NCBI RefSeq assembly: GCF_004137355.1
Contig: NZ_SDVB01000106.1
Span: forward strand, 62,001 to 126,000
Origin: Ciceribacter ferrooxidans
GTDB lineage: Bacteria; Pseudomonadota; Alphaproteobacteria; Rhizobiales; Rhizobiaceae
Length of the DNA: 64,000 nt
Direction: 5' to 3'
Below are positions 52,767 to 62,454 of this stretch, one piece after another (within the stretch, counting starts at the first letter, position 1; each line of letters starts with the position of its first letter). The notes under the pieces are model-generated. The model was not told the DNA's origin and made no database searches. It was given only the letters and a program-made list of their open reading frames with translations. Position numbers and translations under genes: made by a program.

Positions 52767-54401
52767 TCACTGTCTTTCCGCGGCGGCACGGCCGGCCGTC
52801 GGCGTGATCTCGGCAAATTGCGAGACCGGCCGGAATCTTATTTTCGCATTGGCCGGTATCTGTCCGGCGAGATCGAGATGGTATTCGGCAACCGCGCCGA
52901 TCACCGGATAACCGCCGGTCAGCGGATGGTCGGCGAGGAAGAGCACAGGCTGGCCGCTGTGCGGCACCTGGATCGCCCCGGTCGCCGTTCCCTCGCTCGG
53001 CAGTTCGGCATTGTCCCGGCGCTCGATCGGCTGGTTGCCCGAAAGCCGGATGCCGACGCGGCTCGACTGCGGCGTCACCGTCCAGAGCTGATCGGTGAGG
53101 CTCGCGAAGCCGGCTTCGGTGAACCAGTCGGTCCGCGGCCCGAGAACGACGTCGAGCGTCACCACATCGCCCGCCTTCGGTGCCGGGAAAGCCGGCGTCT
53201 CGGTGAGTGACACACTCGTCAGCCCCTCGCGCTCGTCGGCAAGCGCAAGCACTGCGTCAGCGCCGACCGGCTCGGGTCCGACCACGGCGAGCGTATCGGT
53301 CGAGGCGCTGCCGAGCACCGGTTTCACGCCGAAGCCGCCGCGCACCGCGAGATAGCTGCGCATGCCGGCCGGCGGATGGCCGAGGGTCACGACGTCACCG
53401 GCTTCGAGCGCGATCGACCGGTAACCGCACGCCTCGATCTCCCGGCCCGCAGCATCGCGGACAAGGATCGGGCAGGGCGCACCGGCAAAGGCGATGGTAG
53501 CGCGGCCAGTCGCCTCGAAGGAGAAGCCGCCGAGCGTGATTTCGAGGCAGGGCCAGTTGGGCGGATTTCCGACGGCGCGGTTCGCGGCTTTCAATGCGCC
53601 CTCGTCGAGAGCGCCCGATGCCGAGACCCCCTGCCCCGTCTGGCCGAAACGTCCGAGATCCTGGAAAAGCGCGGGGATCGGCGCGGCGAGAACCTTGAAC
53701 ACAGGCGCCGCGGGTCCGCTCCCAGTCTCGTCTGCCGCCTTCTCCACGGTCGTCGCGGCCGATGTTACCGTTTCAGTCGAGCTCCGGCGCTTTTCGAGGT
53801 CGAAGAAGCGCACGCGGTAGCCGGGCTGGAAGAGTGCCGGAGGATCACGGGAAAGGTCCCACATCTTTTCGGGCGTCGTGCCGATGATCTGCCAGCCGCC
53901 GGGGCTCGCCTGCGGATAGACGCCTGAAAAGGCGCCGGCGAGCGCGACCGAGCCCGCCGGAATGCGGGTGCGCGGACTTTGCCGCCGCGGCACTTCGAGC
54001 GCCGGGTCACCGCCGACCAGATAGCCGAAGCCCGGCGCAAAGCCGCAGAAGGCGACCGTGAATTCGCTTTCCGTGTGTCGGCGGATCACCTCCTCGACGG
54101 AGAGCCCGGTCAACCGCGCGACCTCGTCCAGATCCTCACCATCATACCGCACCGGGATTTCAACAAGGTGTTCGGAAGGCGCGGCACGATCCGAAAGATC
54201 GCGGTCCGCAATCGCCGCGGCGAGCGTCGCCGCGTTCAACCGCTCCGGCCGGAACCGGATCATCAGCGTGCGTGCGGCCGGTACTAGGTCTTCGATGCCG
54301 GGGATTGGATCGGCCTGAAGCGAGGCGAAAAGCGCCAGCGTCTCGTCGAGATCGGCAAGCTCGACGAGGATCGTCGTCAGGCTGACAGGCAGAAAGCGCA
54401 T
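52767..54401 (-). CDS. pxpBC: 5-oxoprolinase subunits B and C as one fused protein
   Basis: The 544-residue protein begins with a KipI/PxpB domain ([40 protein letters not shown]) and ends with a KipA/PxpC domain ([60 protein letters not shown]). In E. coli and Bacillus these are separate proteins. The PxpABC enzyme hydrolyses 5-oxoproline (pyroglutamate) with ATP. The start at 54401 has TGAGG five bases upstream. It overlaps the operon order of PxpA and the carboxylase. Confidence 0.9.
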   Translation of the reverse strand: MRFLPVSLTTILVELADLDETLALFASLQADPIPGIEDLVPAARTLMIRFRPERLNAATLAAAIADRDLSDRAAPSEHLVEIPVRYDGEDLDEVARLTGLSVEEVIRRHTESEFTVAFCGFAPGFGYLVGGDPALEVPRRQSPRTRIPAGSVALAGAFSGVYPQASPGGWQIIGTTPEKMWDLSRDPPALFQPGYRVRFFDLEKRRSSTETVTSAATTVEKAADETGSGPAAPVFKVLAAPIPALFQDLGRFGQTGQGVSASGALDEGALKAANRAVGNPPNWPCLEITLGGFSFEATGRATIAFAGAPCPILVRDAAGREIEACGYRSIALEAGDVVTLGHPPAGMRSYLAVRGGFGVKPVLGSASTDTLAVVGPEPVGADAVLALADEREGLTSVSLTETPAFPAPKAGDVVTLDVVLGPRTDWFTEAGFASLTDQLWTVTPQSSRVGIRLSGNQPIERRDNAELPSEGTATGAIQVPHSGQPVLFLADHPLTGGYPVIGAVAEYHLDLAGQIPANAKIRFRPVSQFAEITPTAGRAAAERQ

Positions 54402-54408
54402 GCGGACC

Positions 54409-55215
54409 TCAGGCGTGATAAGCGGAATCGGGAATATCGGTGATGAACATGTGCCCCGGCGCATGCGTGATGGCAAACGGTACGCCGGACGCCATGACGG
54501 CTGCCTGCGGCGTCACCCCGCAGGCCCAGAACACCGGTACTTCGCCCGGCTCGATACGCACCGGGTCGCCGAAATCCGGTTTCGAGAGATCACGGATGCC
54601 GATCAATTCCGGCGCACCGACATGCACCGGAGCGCCATGAACGGCGGGAAAGCGGCCGGAGATCGTGGCGGCATCGGCCACACGGGAGGCGGGGATCGGT
54701 CGCATGGAGACGACCATATTGCCCTTGAGCCGTCCGGCGGGCCGGCAAGGCTGGTCGGTCAGATACATGGGCACATTGGAGCCGTCGGTGATATGGCGGA
54801 TCTCGATACCGGCCTCGATCATCGGCGTTTCAAAGGTGAAGCTGCAGCCAATCAGAAAACTGACGAGATCGGGATGCTCGGCCCAGGCCGCCGTTGCATC
54901 GGGCGTCTCTTCGGCGAGCCTGCCGTCGCGCCAGACGCGGTAGAGCGGAATATCCGTGCGCAGGTCGGCACCGGGCGCAAGCACGGTCGCATGCGAACCC
55001 GGATCGGAAACGTCGAGAACCGGGCAGGCCTTCGGGTTGCGCTGCGCGTAGAGCAGGAAATCGAAGGCCCAGTCGCGCGGCAGCACGATCATGTTCGCCT
55101 GGGTGAAGCCGGGTGCCACACCGGACGTCGGCTCAACGGCGCCGGCACGATAGCGTTCGCGCGCGGCGCGGGCGGGACTTGCATCGACGTGGCGAAGGTA
55201 TTCAGGAGCGATCAT
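54409..55215 (-). CDS. DUF1445 family protein (putative hydro-lyase / D-glutamate cyclase like)
   Basis: The 268-residue protein has the DUF1445 features: [40 protein letters not shown] and [13 protein letters not shown]. Mammalian members are D-glutamate cyclases, which make 5-oxo-D-proline. This fits well with the oxoprolinase genes around it. The ATG at 55215 is close to the pxpA stop. Confidence 0.85.
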   Translation of the reverse strand: MIAPEYLRHVDASPARAARERYRAGAVEPTSGVAPGFTQANMIVLPRDWAFDFLLYAQRNPKACPVLDVSDPGSHATVLAPGADLRTDIPLYRVWRDGRLAEETPDATAAWAEHPDLVSFLIGCSFTFETPMIEAGIEIRHITDGSNVPMYLTDQPCRPAGRLKGNMVVSMRPIPASRVADAATISGRFPAVHGAPVHVGAPELIGIRDLSKPDFGDPVRIEPGEVPVFWACGVTPQAAVMASGVPFAITHAPGHMFITDIPDSAYHA

Positions 55216-55230
55216 GCCCGTCTCCTCCGG

Positions 55231-55995
55231 TCAGTCTGCAAGGAAGGAACGGACACGGACGCCATCGGCCTCGAAGGCGCGACGGATTTCCCGGGCGATG
55301 GCGACGGCGCCGGGGCTGTCGCCGTGGACGCAGATCGATTGCGCATCGATCGTGACCGTCGAGCCGTCGATCGCCTCCAGCGTTCCCTGATAGGCGAGCC
55401 GCAGCATGCGCCGGGCGATCAGCTGCGCGTCGTGCAGCACGGCGCCGGGCTCACGGCGCGAGACGAGTTGGCCGTCCGGTTGGTAGGCGCGGTCGGCGAA
55501 GGCTTCCGCCACCACCTGAAGCCCCGCCTTGCGGGCGAGGTCGAGGATCGGAGAGCCCGCAAGCCCCATCAGGACCAGCGAGGGATCGACCGCCATGATG
55601 GCGTCGATCACGGCCTGTCCCTGCTTCGGATCATGGGCGATGCGGTTGTAGAGCGCGCCGTGCGGCTTGACGTAGCCGACGGTCGTTCCGGCGACGGCGG
55701 CAATCCCCTTGAGGGCGCCGATCTGGTAGATGACGTCCGCGGTGAGCTCGCCGCTCGTCACATCCATGTCGCGCCGGCCGAAGCCGACGCGATCGGGATA
55801 GGAGACGTGCGCCCCGATCGAAACACCTTTCTCGGCCGCCGCTTTCACCGTCTTCAGGATCCCGGCGGGGTCGCCGGCATGGAAGCCGCAAGCGACGTTG
55901 GCGCTGGAGACGATCGCGAGCATCGCCTCGTCGTCGCCCACCTTCCAGGCGCCGTAGCCCTCGCCGAGATCACTGTTGAGGTCGATGGCGGTCAT
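55231..55995 (-). CDS. pxpA: 5-oxoprolinase subunit A (LamB/YcsF family)
   Basis: The 254-residue protein begins [20 protein letters not shown], followed by [20 protein letters not shown] and [14 protein letters not shown], the typical LamB/YcsF sequence. It works with PxpB and PxpC to cleave 5-oxoproline to glutamate. A GGAGG lies before the start (CCTCC at 56002-56006 on the plus strand), and it follows the transporter gene by 11 bases. Confidence 0.92.
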   Translation of the reverse strand: MTAIDLNSDLGEGYGAWKVGDDEAMLAIVSSANVACGFHAGDPAGILKTVKAAAEKGVSIGAHVSYPDRVGFGRRDMDVTSGELTADVIYQIGALKGIAAVAGTTVGYVKPHGALYNRIAHDPKQGQAVIDAIMAVDPSLVLMGLAGSPILDLARKAGLQVVAEAFADRAYQPDGQLVSRREPGAVLHDAQLIARRMLRLAYQGTLEAIDGSTVTIDAQSICVHGDSPGAVAIAREIRRAFEADGVRVRSFLAD

Positions 55996-56006
55996 TGAAA
56001 GCCTCC

Positions 56007-57293
56007 TTATGCGGTTGCCGTCAGCAGTGCGAAGATCGGACCGATCGACTTGTAGCCCATGTACCAGGTGAGCGCACAGACCGCCGCACCGAGGACGAGC
56101 AGCCAGCGCGGGTAGCGGTATCCGCCCATGAGGTCGGAACGGGCCCAGGCCGCATAGACGAAGATCGAAAGACCGATCGGCAGGATGAGCCCGTTGAGGC
56201 CACCGACGAAGACCAGCATCTGCGCCGGCGGCGTGGTGATCACGACGTAGAAGAAGAGCGAGACGGCGATGAAGACGACGGTTGCGAGATTGCGGGCACG
56301 CTCGCTGATGTCGGGCTTGAAGGCGGTGAGGAAGGAAACCGAGGTATAGGCCGCGCCGATGACGGAGGTGATGGCGGCGAACCACAGGACGGCACCGAAG
56401 ATGCGCAGACCGACATTGCCGGCGGCTGCCTCGAAGGCCTGGGCCGCCGGGTTGGCGCCCTTGCCGGAGATATCGATGACGACACCGCTTGCGACGACGC
56501 CGAGGATTGCGAGGAAGAGCACGTAGCGCATGAGGCCTGTCACCGCGATGCCGGAAAGTGCGGCACGGTTGACGGCACCGAGGTTTTCGATGCCGACCGT
56601 TCCCTTGTCGAGCAGGCGGTGTGCGCCGGAATACGTAATGTAGCCACCGACCGTTCCGCCGACGATTGTCGTGATCGTCGCGAAATCGATCGTGGCGGGC
56701 AGGATGGTCTGATAGAGCGCGTCACCGACCGGTGGCCCGGAGACGACGGCGACGTAGAGCGTCAGCAGGATCATCATGACGCCGGCGACGATGATCAGCC
56801 GGTCGATGGCGACGCCGGCACGCTTGGAAAGAAAGATGCCGATTGCGATCAGGGCGCTGATCGCGCCACCCCATTTGGGGTCGAGGCCGAGCATGGCATT
56901 GAGGCCGAGGCCGGATCCGCCGATATTGCCGATATTGAAGAAGAGACCGCCGACGATGACCAGCACAGCGAGAACGTAGCCGGTTCCCGGAATGGCGGCA
57001 TTGGCGATGTCGGAGGCGCGCATGCGCGTCAGCGTCACGATGCGCCAGACGTTGAGCTGGACCACGAAATCGATGACGATCGAGGCGAGGATTGCAAAAG
57101 CAAAGGCGGCGCCGAGCTTGGTCGTGAAGGTAGCGGTCTGGGTGATGAAGCCCGGACCGATCGCCGAAGTCGCCATCAGGAAGATGGCGGCGGTGAGCGA
57201 CGCGCGACGCGACTTGGCCGACTGGCTGCCCGGCGTGGCGAGCGGAGCATCGGCCATCGGGCCGGCACTTTGGGATATCGAATGCTGTTCCAT
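56007..57293 (-). CDS. NRAMP-family transporter of the oxoproline operon (YcsG type)
   Basis: The 428-residue protein has about eleven spans and the NRAMP fold ([20 protein letters not shown]), but the usual DPGN metal motif is absent (GPGFITQT). This matches YcsG-type members that are found next to pxp genes and are not expected to move metals. It is the first gene of the operon, divergent from the GntR gene. It may take up oxoproline or a related organic acid. Confidence 0.85.
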   Translation of the reverse strand: MEQHSISQSAGPMADAPLATPGSQSAKSRRASLTAAIFLMATSAIGPGFITQTATFTTKLGAAFAFAILASIVIDFVVQLNVWRIVTLTRMRASDIANAAIPGTGYVLAVLVIVGGLFFNIGNIGGSGLGLNAMLGLDPKWGGAISALIAIGIFLSKRAGVAIDRLIIVAGVMMILLTLYVAVVSGPPVGDALYQTILPATIDFATITTIVGGTVGGYITYSGAHRLLDKGTVGIENLGAVNRAALSGIAVTGLMRYVLFLAILGVVASGVVIDISGKGANPAAQAFEAAAGNVGLRIFGAVLWFAAITSVIGAAYTSVSFLTAFKPDISERARNLATVVFIAVSLFFYVVITTPPAQMLVFVGGLNGLILPIGLSIFVYAAWARSDLMGGYRYPRWLLVLGAAVCALTWYMGYKSIGPIFALLTATA

Positions 57294-57664
57294 GAACCCT
57301 CTCCTTATGATTATCGCCGCCCGTGCGCGGAGGCCGGGCAGGTCTGCTGTATTCGACGGAGATAGCGTCGCCGCGTTTCACAATTCTGTCAAGATTGTTC
57401 AACAATTTTCTTTTCTGGATCCATCATTCTGCCATTCTGTTGAGCGTAGCGGTGTGGATATGTGCAGAAACTGCCTTCCTTCTGCGCATATTCGCCGCGA
57501 CCGCCCCGCGGACCTTGCCTCCCCTCCCGCTTCGGGGATATTGCCCCATAGGGTTTCTCCCAGTTTCGGAAACCAGCAGAAGCAAGGTGCGGGGGGCGCC
57601 CCGGGGACAAGCAGGGATCACCGGAGGAGCCGGAAGGGCACGGCGTTCGCGCTGAAAGGGGCTA
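57294..57664. promoter_or_regulatory. Divergent promoter region with FCD-type operator
   Basis: ATTGTTCAACAAT (57394-57406) is a perfect palindrome with one central base and fits the TNGTNNNACNA consensus of FadR/FCD regulators. It lies about 100 bases upstream of the NRAMP-type gene, on the side away from the GntR gene. No gene was found in the remaining bases. Confidence 0.72.
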
Positions 57665-58327
57665 ATGACACATCACGATCCAGCACTGACCCTGGCACAG
57701 CGGCTTGCCGAACAGATCCGCGCGCGGCTGATCGCCGGCGAACTGAAGCCCGGCCAGCGGCTCTCGGAAGCAGCGCTGAGCGACAATCTAGACGTCTCGC
57801 GCAATTCGCTTCGGGAAGCCTTTCGCCTGCTCACCAAGGAAGGTCTCCTGCGGCACGAGCCGAACCGCGGCGTCTTCGTCGCCACGCCGAGCATGGCCTC
57901 GATCATCGACATCTACCGGGTCCGCCGTCTGATCGAGTGCCGGGCGCTCGAACAGGCCTACCCGCAGCATCCGGCCGTCCAGCGCATGCATGAGGCCGTC
58001 GAGACGGCCCTGAAATGCCGCGAGGCAAAGGACTGGGTCGGCGTCGGCAGCGCCAACATGGCGTTTCATGCGGCAATCGTCGACCTCGCCGACAGCACGA
58101 GGCTCAACGCCTTCTATGGCCAGATCGCCGCCGAACTGCGCCTGAGCTTCGGCCTTCTCGAGGATCCGGAGTTCCTCCACGCGCCTTACGTCGACCTCAA
58201 CGCGGCGATCCTGGAGCAGCTGAAAGCGGGCAAATCCGTTGAGGCGGCACGCGCGCTCGAAGCCTATCTCGAACGGTCCGAACGCACGGTGCTGGCAGCA
58301 TTTGCAAGGCTCGAGGAGGTGGGGTAG
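57665..58327 (+). CDS. GntR-family regulator, FCD subgroup
   Basis: The 220-residue protein has the GntR HTH (LAQRLAEQIRARLIAGELKP, then LSEAALSDNLDVSRNSLREA) and an FCD ligand domain (DIYRVRRLIECRALEQAY; WVGVGSANMAFHAAIVDLAD with metal-binding His). It probably represses the oxoproline operon until the substrate or product (5-oxoproline or glutamate) is present. It is divergent from that operon, with its palindrome between them. Confidence 0.87.
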   Translation: MTHHDPALTLAQRLAEQIRARLIAGELKPGQRLSEAALSDNLDVSRNSLREAFRLLTKEGLLRHEPNRGVFVATPSMASIIDIYRVRRLIECRALEQAYPQHPAVQRMHEAVETALKCREAKDWVGVGSANMAFHAAIVDLADSTRLNAFYGQIAAELRLSFGLLEDPEFLHAPYVDLNAAILEQLKAGKSVEAARALEAYLERSERTVLAAFARLEEVG

Positions 58328-59081
58328 GCCCGCACCTGGGCGCCTGATTTGGCGTCCTCGGCGCGAGAGTGGTGCAAACCACGGGATGGGTGAATAGCGA
58401 TCTTGGGCGCGACAATCCGACTGTCGCGCACCGCATTCTCACATTGGAACTGAGAAAGCATCGCAGATGCCGGTATCGTCGAGCGAACGGCTTTCGATGG
58501 TTATCCACTGGGCGTTGAATGCGACTTGACGCCCGCCGGGCTGGCCCTCGTGCCGTTCCTCGATGCACTCGGGACCTGGTGGGCCGGGCGGGACCGCCGT
58601 CAGACCGCCGCGGTTCCGCAGCCATCGGGTTCGGCCGTAGCGAGATGGGGAACGGCAAGATACGTCGCCGCACGATGCTCAAGCGTGGTCGCCTCGACGG
58701 ACAGCGCGATTATCTGAGAGGATCGCTGCGTCGCATCCCGTCTTGGTACATTGATGCACACCGTCTTCACGGTTTCGTAACAGCTTCGGCTGCTACATCC
58801 CAGTCTGGAAACCTCTACAACATCGGGCGCGAGGGGAGCACGCAAAACCGGCCTTTGATGTTGGTGGGGTACCTGGACCTGGCGCATTCATCGTTGCGTC
58901 GGCGATCAGGCATTTTCGACTCATCGGCAAATGCGCTAATGACAAGAGGCTTTGAGGATACGTCCGCTCACAAATTGTTGGTTGTGCATTCTTATTTGTG
59001 CCTGCCGGCTGGAAATGGCGAATTTTCCTATGCTATGGGAACGCAGTCTGCCTTCGGGCCGTCTTTGTCGGGAGACCTAGT
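58328..59081. other. Degenerate intergenic DNA with HxlR remnant
   Basis: Apart from the regulator remnant listed separately, no intact gene is visible. The first 120 bases carry GGGCGCCTGATTTGGCGTCC-like short palindromes. The bases from 58720 to 59080 show no pattern I can name, although they must hold the promoter for the export lipoprotein. Confidence 0.5.
58454..58717 (+). pseudogene. HxlR-family regulator, C-terminal remnant
   Basis: From 58454 the frame reads ESIADAGIVERTAFDGYPLG, then VECDLTPAGLALVPFLDALG and TWWAGRDRR. This follows the end of HxlR proteins ('L..DGIVER..Y.....EY.LTP.G..L.P.L.AL..W'). An in-frame stop (TGA at 58451) precedes it and the N-terminal HTH is missing, so it is not a working gene. 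The tail after GRDRR is unrelated. Confidence 0.65.
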
Positions 59082-60251
59082 TTGAAACGTATTGTTGTGG
59101 CGGTTGTTTGTGCTGGCTTGGCAGGTTGCCAGGCTCTTCCCGGCGCAGGTCCTTTGGCAGCGGATATCAATGCCCAATCCGGTCGATCCATCGCCGAGTC
59201 GCACCGAGCCAATGCCGCGGTATTCGAAGTTGTCGACGTGGACGCACGCACGGCGAGGACCGTTGCGAACTTTTCCGTCGGCCTCCTCAAACGGCGTTTC
59301 GGCATCGGCGGCGGCGCGAAGAGCGCGGTGATCGGCGTAGGCGACCAGTTGCGCGTAACCATCTTCGAGGCAGGCTCCGACGGCCTCTTTTCGACGTCGG
59401 ACTCCAAGCAGACGAACATCGACATCGTCGTCCAGCCGGACGGCAAAGCCGCCATCCCTTATGTTGGACAGGTGGTCTTTGCCGGTCGCACACTGGAGCA
59501 GGCTCGCCAGGCCGTCCTCAGTTCTCTGGTCAACAAAGCTGTTGAGCCTGACGTGATCGTAACGAGTGCCGGCACCGCATCTCGAAACGTGACGGTCTCC
59601 GGCGCTGTGGGCAAGCCCTCGATGGTACCGCTCGGGCTCTCCGGCGAAACGATCATGGAGGTGATCGCTAAGGCAGGCGGTCCAGCCACGCAGCCCTACG
59701 AATCTTATGTGACGCTTACACGCGGCAACAAGACCGGCACCGCCTTGCTCCAATCGATCATCGATAATCCATCGGAAAACATCTACGTACAGCCGAAGGA
59801 CCAGATATTCGTCACTCAGGACCCGCGCACGTTCACTGCTCTCGGAGAAGTCTGGAAGAACGGACGTATTCCGTTCGGCGCCAACGACGTCAACCTCCTC
59901 GAGGCCATCGCGCTGGCTGGAGGCGGAAGCGACGAACGTATCGACGCGAAAGGCTATTTTGTCTTCCGTTACGAAGAGCCCGAGATTGTTTCGGACCTAC
60001 TGGGTCCTGAACGGTTCCATGACCTTCTCTCGAAGGGCATGGCGCCGAACAAGGAAGGCAAATACCCGATCGTCTATCGTTTCGACATGTCGGTTGCCGA
60101 CAGCCTCATCATCGGGCAGAATTTCCCGATCAAGAGCCGCGACGTCGTCTACGCATCCCGCCATCCGACCGTCGATTTCCAGAAGTTCATGAGGCTTGTG
60201 TCGACACCGGTTGCCACAGCGCGAACGGCTCAGCTCATAGCGAACCAGTGA
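59082..60251 (+). CDS. Polysaccharide export outer-membrane lipoprotein (Wza/KpsD type)
   Basis: The 389-residue protein starts at TTG with GGGAG 7 bases upstream and then reads KRIVVAVVCAGLAGCQALPG, a lipoprotein signal with the lipobox LAGC at residues 13-16. Two SLBB/Poly_export-like parts follow: VIGVGDQLRVTIFEAGSDGL, VQPDGKAAIPYVGQVVFAGR and VTVSGAVGKPSMVPL. It would form the outer-membrane channel for exopolysaccharide or capsule. Neighbouring polysaccharide genes are absent, so it stands alone here. Confidence 0.85.
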   Translation: MKRIVVAVVCAGLAGCQALPGAGPLAADINAQSGRSIAESHRANAAVFEVVDVDARTARTVANFSVGLLKRRFGIGGGAKSAVIGVGDQLRVTIFEAGSDGLFSTSDSKQTNIDIVVQPDGKAAIPYVGQVVFAGRTLEQARQAVLSSLVNKAVEPDVIVTSAGTASRNVTVSGAVGKPSMVPLGLSGETIMEVIAKAGGPATQPYESYVTLTRGNKTGTALLQSIIDNPSENIYVQPKDQIFVTQDPRTFTALGEVWKNGRIPFGANDVNLLEAIALAGGGSDERIDAKGYFVFRYEEPEIVSDLLGPERFHDLLSKGMAPNKEGKYPIVYRFDMSVADSLIIGQNFPIKSRDVVYASRHPTVDFQKFMRLVSTPVATARTAQLIANQ

Positions 60252-60440
60252 CGGCACACATCTTCCTCATTCCGGAGGCGGGTCGCAGCGGCATGGTGAG
60301 AGGTCTCAAAGACGTCATCCTTACGACCCGCTTCTCTGCTGCACAATGCCGTGACCGCCTGTGGTCGTCGACCCGCCAGACGATCGCAGTCTGCGGCGCG
60401 GGTGACGAGCACGCCGGGGAAATTTGCGTTCTAGGCAGTC

Positions 60441-61236
60441 GACTCATAGACTTTGACACCAAATTCTTGTTGCGACGAGCTTCACAGCGGCGAGATAGTT
60501 TTCGGGACGCTTGTCGTATCGGGTTGCGATGCCCCGGAACTGTTTGATCTTGTTGAAGAAGCGCTCCACGAGATTGCGCTGCCGGTAAACCCAGCGCGAG
60601 AAGACAAAAGAGCCCTTGCGGGTTGTCTTCGGCGGGATATTGGCCCAGGCTTTTCGCCCGGCAGCCTTGGCCCGAATGGCGTTGGTGTCATAGCCCTTGT
60701 CAGCCAGCAGGATATCTCCTTCGCCAAGCTCGTCCATCAGCGTGTCGGCCTCTGTGCAGTCGGCGACCTGGCCACCAGTCAGGCGGAGGTTGACGGGACG
60801 TCCTTCGGCGTCAACGAGCGCGTGGATTTTGCTCGTGAGCCCGCCACGGGAACGTCCCATGCCTCCATCATCTCCATCCCCTTTTTCCCGTGGCCGCATG
60901 CTGGTGAACACGGACACAGGTCGAGTCGATCATGACGATATCGCCATCGTAAGCCTTGGAAACCGCCTCAAGAAGCCGATCCCAGACACCGGCCTTCCGC
61001 CAGCGGACGAAGCGATTGTAGCAGGTGGTCGGCGGACCGTAGCGCTCCGGGATTTCCGCCCAGGGCGAACCTGTCCGGAACCGCCAAAGGATGCCGTTCA
61101 GCACTCTGCGGTCATCGACCCGAGGAACGCCGCGAGGCTTGTTGGGCAGAAGTGGCGAAAGGATTGACCATTCGTGGTCCGTAAGTTCGTAGCGGCGACG
61201 CGTCATGAAGGCTCCCTTGTTCGGAAGCCTTGAATC
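60441..61236. mobile_element. IS5-family insertion sequence
   Basis: The element encloses the two-frame IS5 transposase below. Its tentative ends are the related sequences GACTCATAGACTT (left, from 60441) and AAGCCTTGAATC (right, ending at 61236), which are imperfect inverted repeats. A target duplication is not clear, so the exact ends are uncertain by a few bases. About 800 bp is right for the IS427 group of IS5. Confidence 0.65.
60444..61205 (-). CDS. IS5-family transposase (two frames, probable frameshift)
   Basis: The first frame begins at 61205 with MTRRRYELTDHEWSILSPLL and carries the first DDE aspartate in IVMIDSTCVRVHQHAATGK. The second frame continues with GGLTSKIHALVDAEGRPVN, the second aspartate in DILLADKGYDTNAI, and the final glutamate in RNLVERFFNKIKQFRG, ending at 60444. 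The two frames overlap near 60868-60917 at a slippery run (GGGAAAAAGGGG on the coding strand, 60879-60890), as in other IS427-group elements. The DDE residues are all present, so it could be active through frameshifting. Confidence 0.8.
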
Positions 61237-61437
61237 ATCTGTGGACGCCCCAGCAGACGCAAGTGGTAAAATGGGCTTGCACGTAGTCGGATGCTGCCAT
61301 CTGTCCGGCCTTTGGTGCAGCAATAGCGCTGCTGGCCCGTATGGGAGTTCGCAGATCGGATCCACATCACAACGGCGTGCTCATGACACCCTGATTCAAC
61401 CTGGTTTTTCCGACCCCGTCTCGCCGACTGTTGTGCC
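61237..61437. other. Short unassigned tract between two insertion sequences
   Basis: This 201-base stretch lies between the IS5 and IS481 elements. It reads like a fragment of coding DNA on the minus strand (MDPICELPYGPAALLLHQRP), possibly from an older insertion sequence, but no family can be named. Confidence 0.35.
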
Positions 61438-62397
61438 TGTTTAGTCCCGGCATTTGATGGTGCGGATTGAGTGTAAACCGTTCTGGCTCGCTTGCCCAGA
61501 TTTTGCAGATGTATTCGTAGGGAGTGAGGCCTCGCAGCGTCTTGAGCCGACGGCCGTAATTGTAGGCATCGACAAAGTCGTGGAGGTGCGCGATTAGCTG
61601 GGCATGGCTGTCGTAATGGTAACGTTTGACAGTCGCTTCCTTGATCGTTCGGTTCATCCGCTCGACCTGGCCGTTGGTCCAGGGATGCTTGATTTTGGTG
61701 AGCCTGTGCTCGATCCCGTTCTCACGACAACGCACGTCGAACATGTGCGTCATGTAGGTGGCCGTGGGTCCGTCGGCGTAGCGCGGCGGGAAGGTGAACT
61801 GGATGCCATTATCCGTCAGGACGGTATGGATTTTGTAGGGTACGGCCGCGATCAGCGCGACCAGAAAGGCGGACGCTGATGTCCTGCCCGTTTTGGTCAC
61901 CAGCTGGACGAAGGCGAACTTGCTGGTCCGGTCGATCGCCACGTAAAGATAAAGTTTGCCTTCGGCGTACGCACTTCGGCGATGTCGATGTGGAAGTAAC
62001 CGATCGGGTAGGTCTTGAACTTCCTCTTTGGTTCCTTGCCGCCCGCCACCTCTGGCAATCGGCTGATCGCATGCCGTTGTAGGCAGCGATGCAGGGACGA
62101 GCGCGTCAGATGCGGGATCGTGGCCTGCAGAGCATAGAGGCAGTCATCAAGCGGTAGCAGTGTGTGCCGGCGGAAGGCAACGATGATCGCCTCGTCTTCG
62201 ATTGAAAGCGTCGTCGAGTGCACGTCTTTCGGACCGGTTGGCAGATCCTTGACCGCTGTCCGCCGCTTCCACTTCGCTACCGTCTTTTGGTTGATCCCAT
62301 AACGCTTCGCCAGAACCCTCAGGCTCTCTTGACTATGTTGTATCGCTCGACAGACTGCCTCTGTCGTGCGGGCGCTCCCGTGTAAAATCTGACCCAT
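61438..62397 (-). pseudogene. IS481-family transposase, frameshifted
   Basis: The first part starts MGQILHGSARTTEAVCRAIQ, has the HTH (ESLRVLAKRYGINQKTVAKW) and reaches YPIGYFHIDIAEVRT, where the first catalytic Asp lies. One base appears lost close to 61966-61972, where a normal copy would read EVRTAEGKLYLYVAIDRTSK. The remaining part is in the next frame: AIDRTSKFAFVQLVTKTGRT, LTDNGIQFTFPPRY with the second Asp, and WTNGQVERMNRTIKEATVKR with the catalytic Glu. The frame runs past the element end. The break is a simple deletion without a slippery run, so the copy is probably inactive. Confidence 0.8.
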
Positions 62398-62453
62398 AGC
62401 GCATCCTTCCATTCCTGGCCGAATAATGCACCATCAAATGCCGGGACTAAACA
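61438..62453. mobile_element. IS481-family insertion sequence with perfect 26-bp ends
   Basis: The ends 61438-61463 and 62428-62453 are perfect 26-base inverted repeats; each starts TGTTTAGTCCCGGCATTTG and ends in GGTGC. The element is 1016 bp and contains one IS481-type transposase reading on the minus strand. No clear target duplication flanks it (TGTGCC to the left, CCTAGT to the right). It ends one base after the stop codon of the LysR gene. Confidence 0.9.
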
Positions 62454-62454
62454 C

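Noticed and set aside
54400..55998. Plus-strand frame of 532 codons
   Set aside because: It is antisense to the DUF1445 and pxpA genes; its content follows their codon bias.
60444..61205. Two separate IS5 open frames treated as two genes
   Set aside because: They overlap at a GGGAAAAAGGGG run and together contain one DDE transposase, so they are one gene read with a frameshift.
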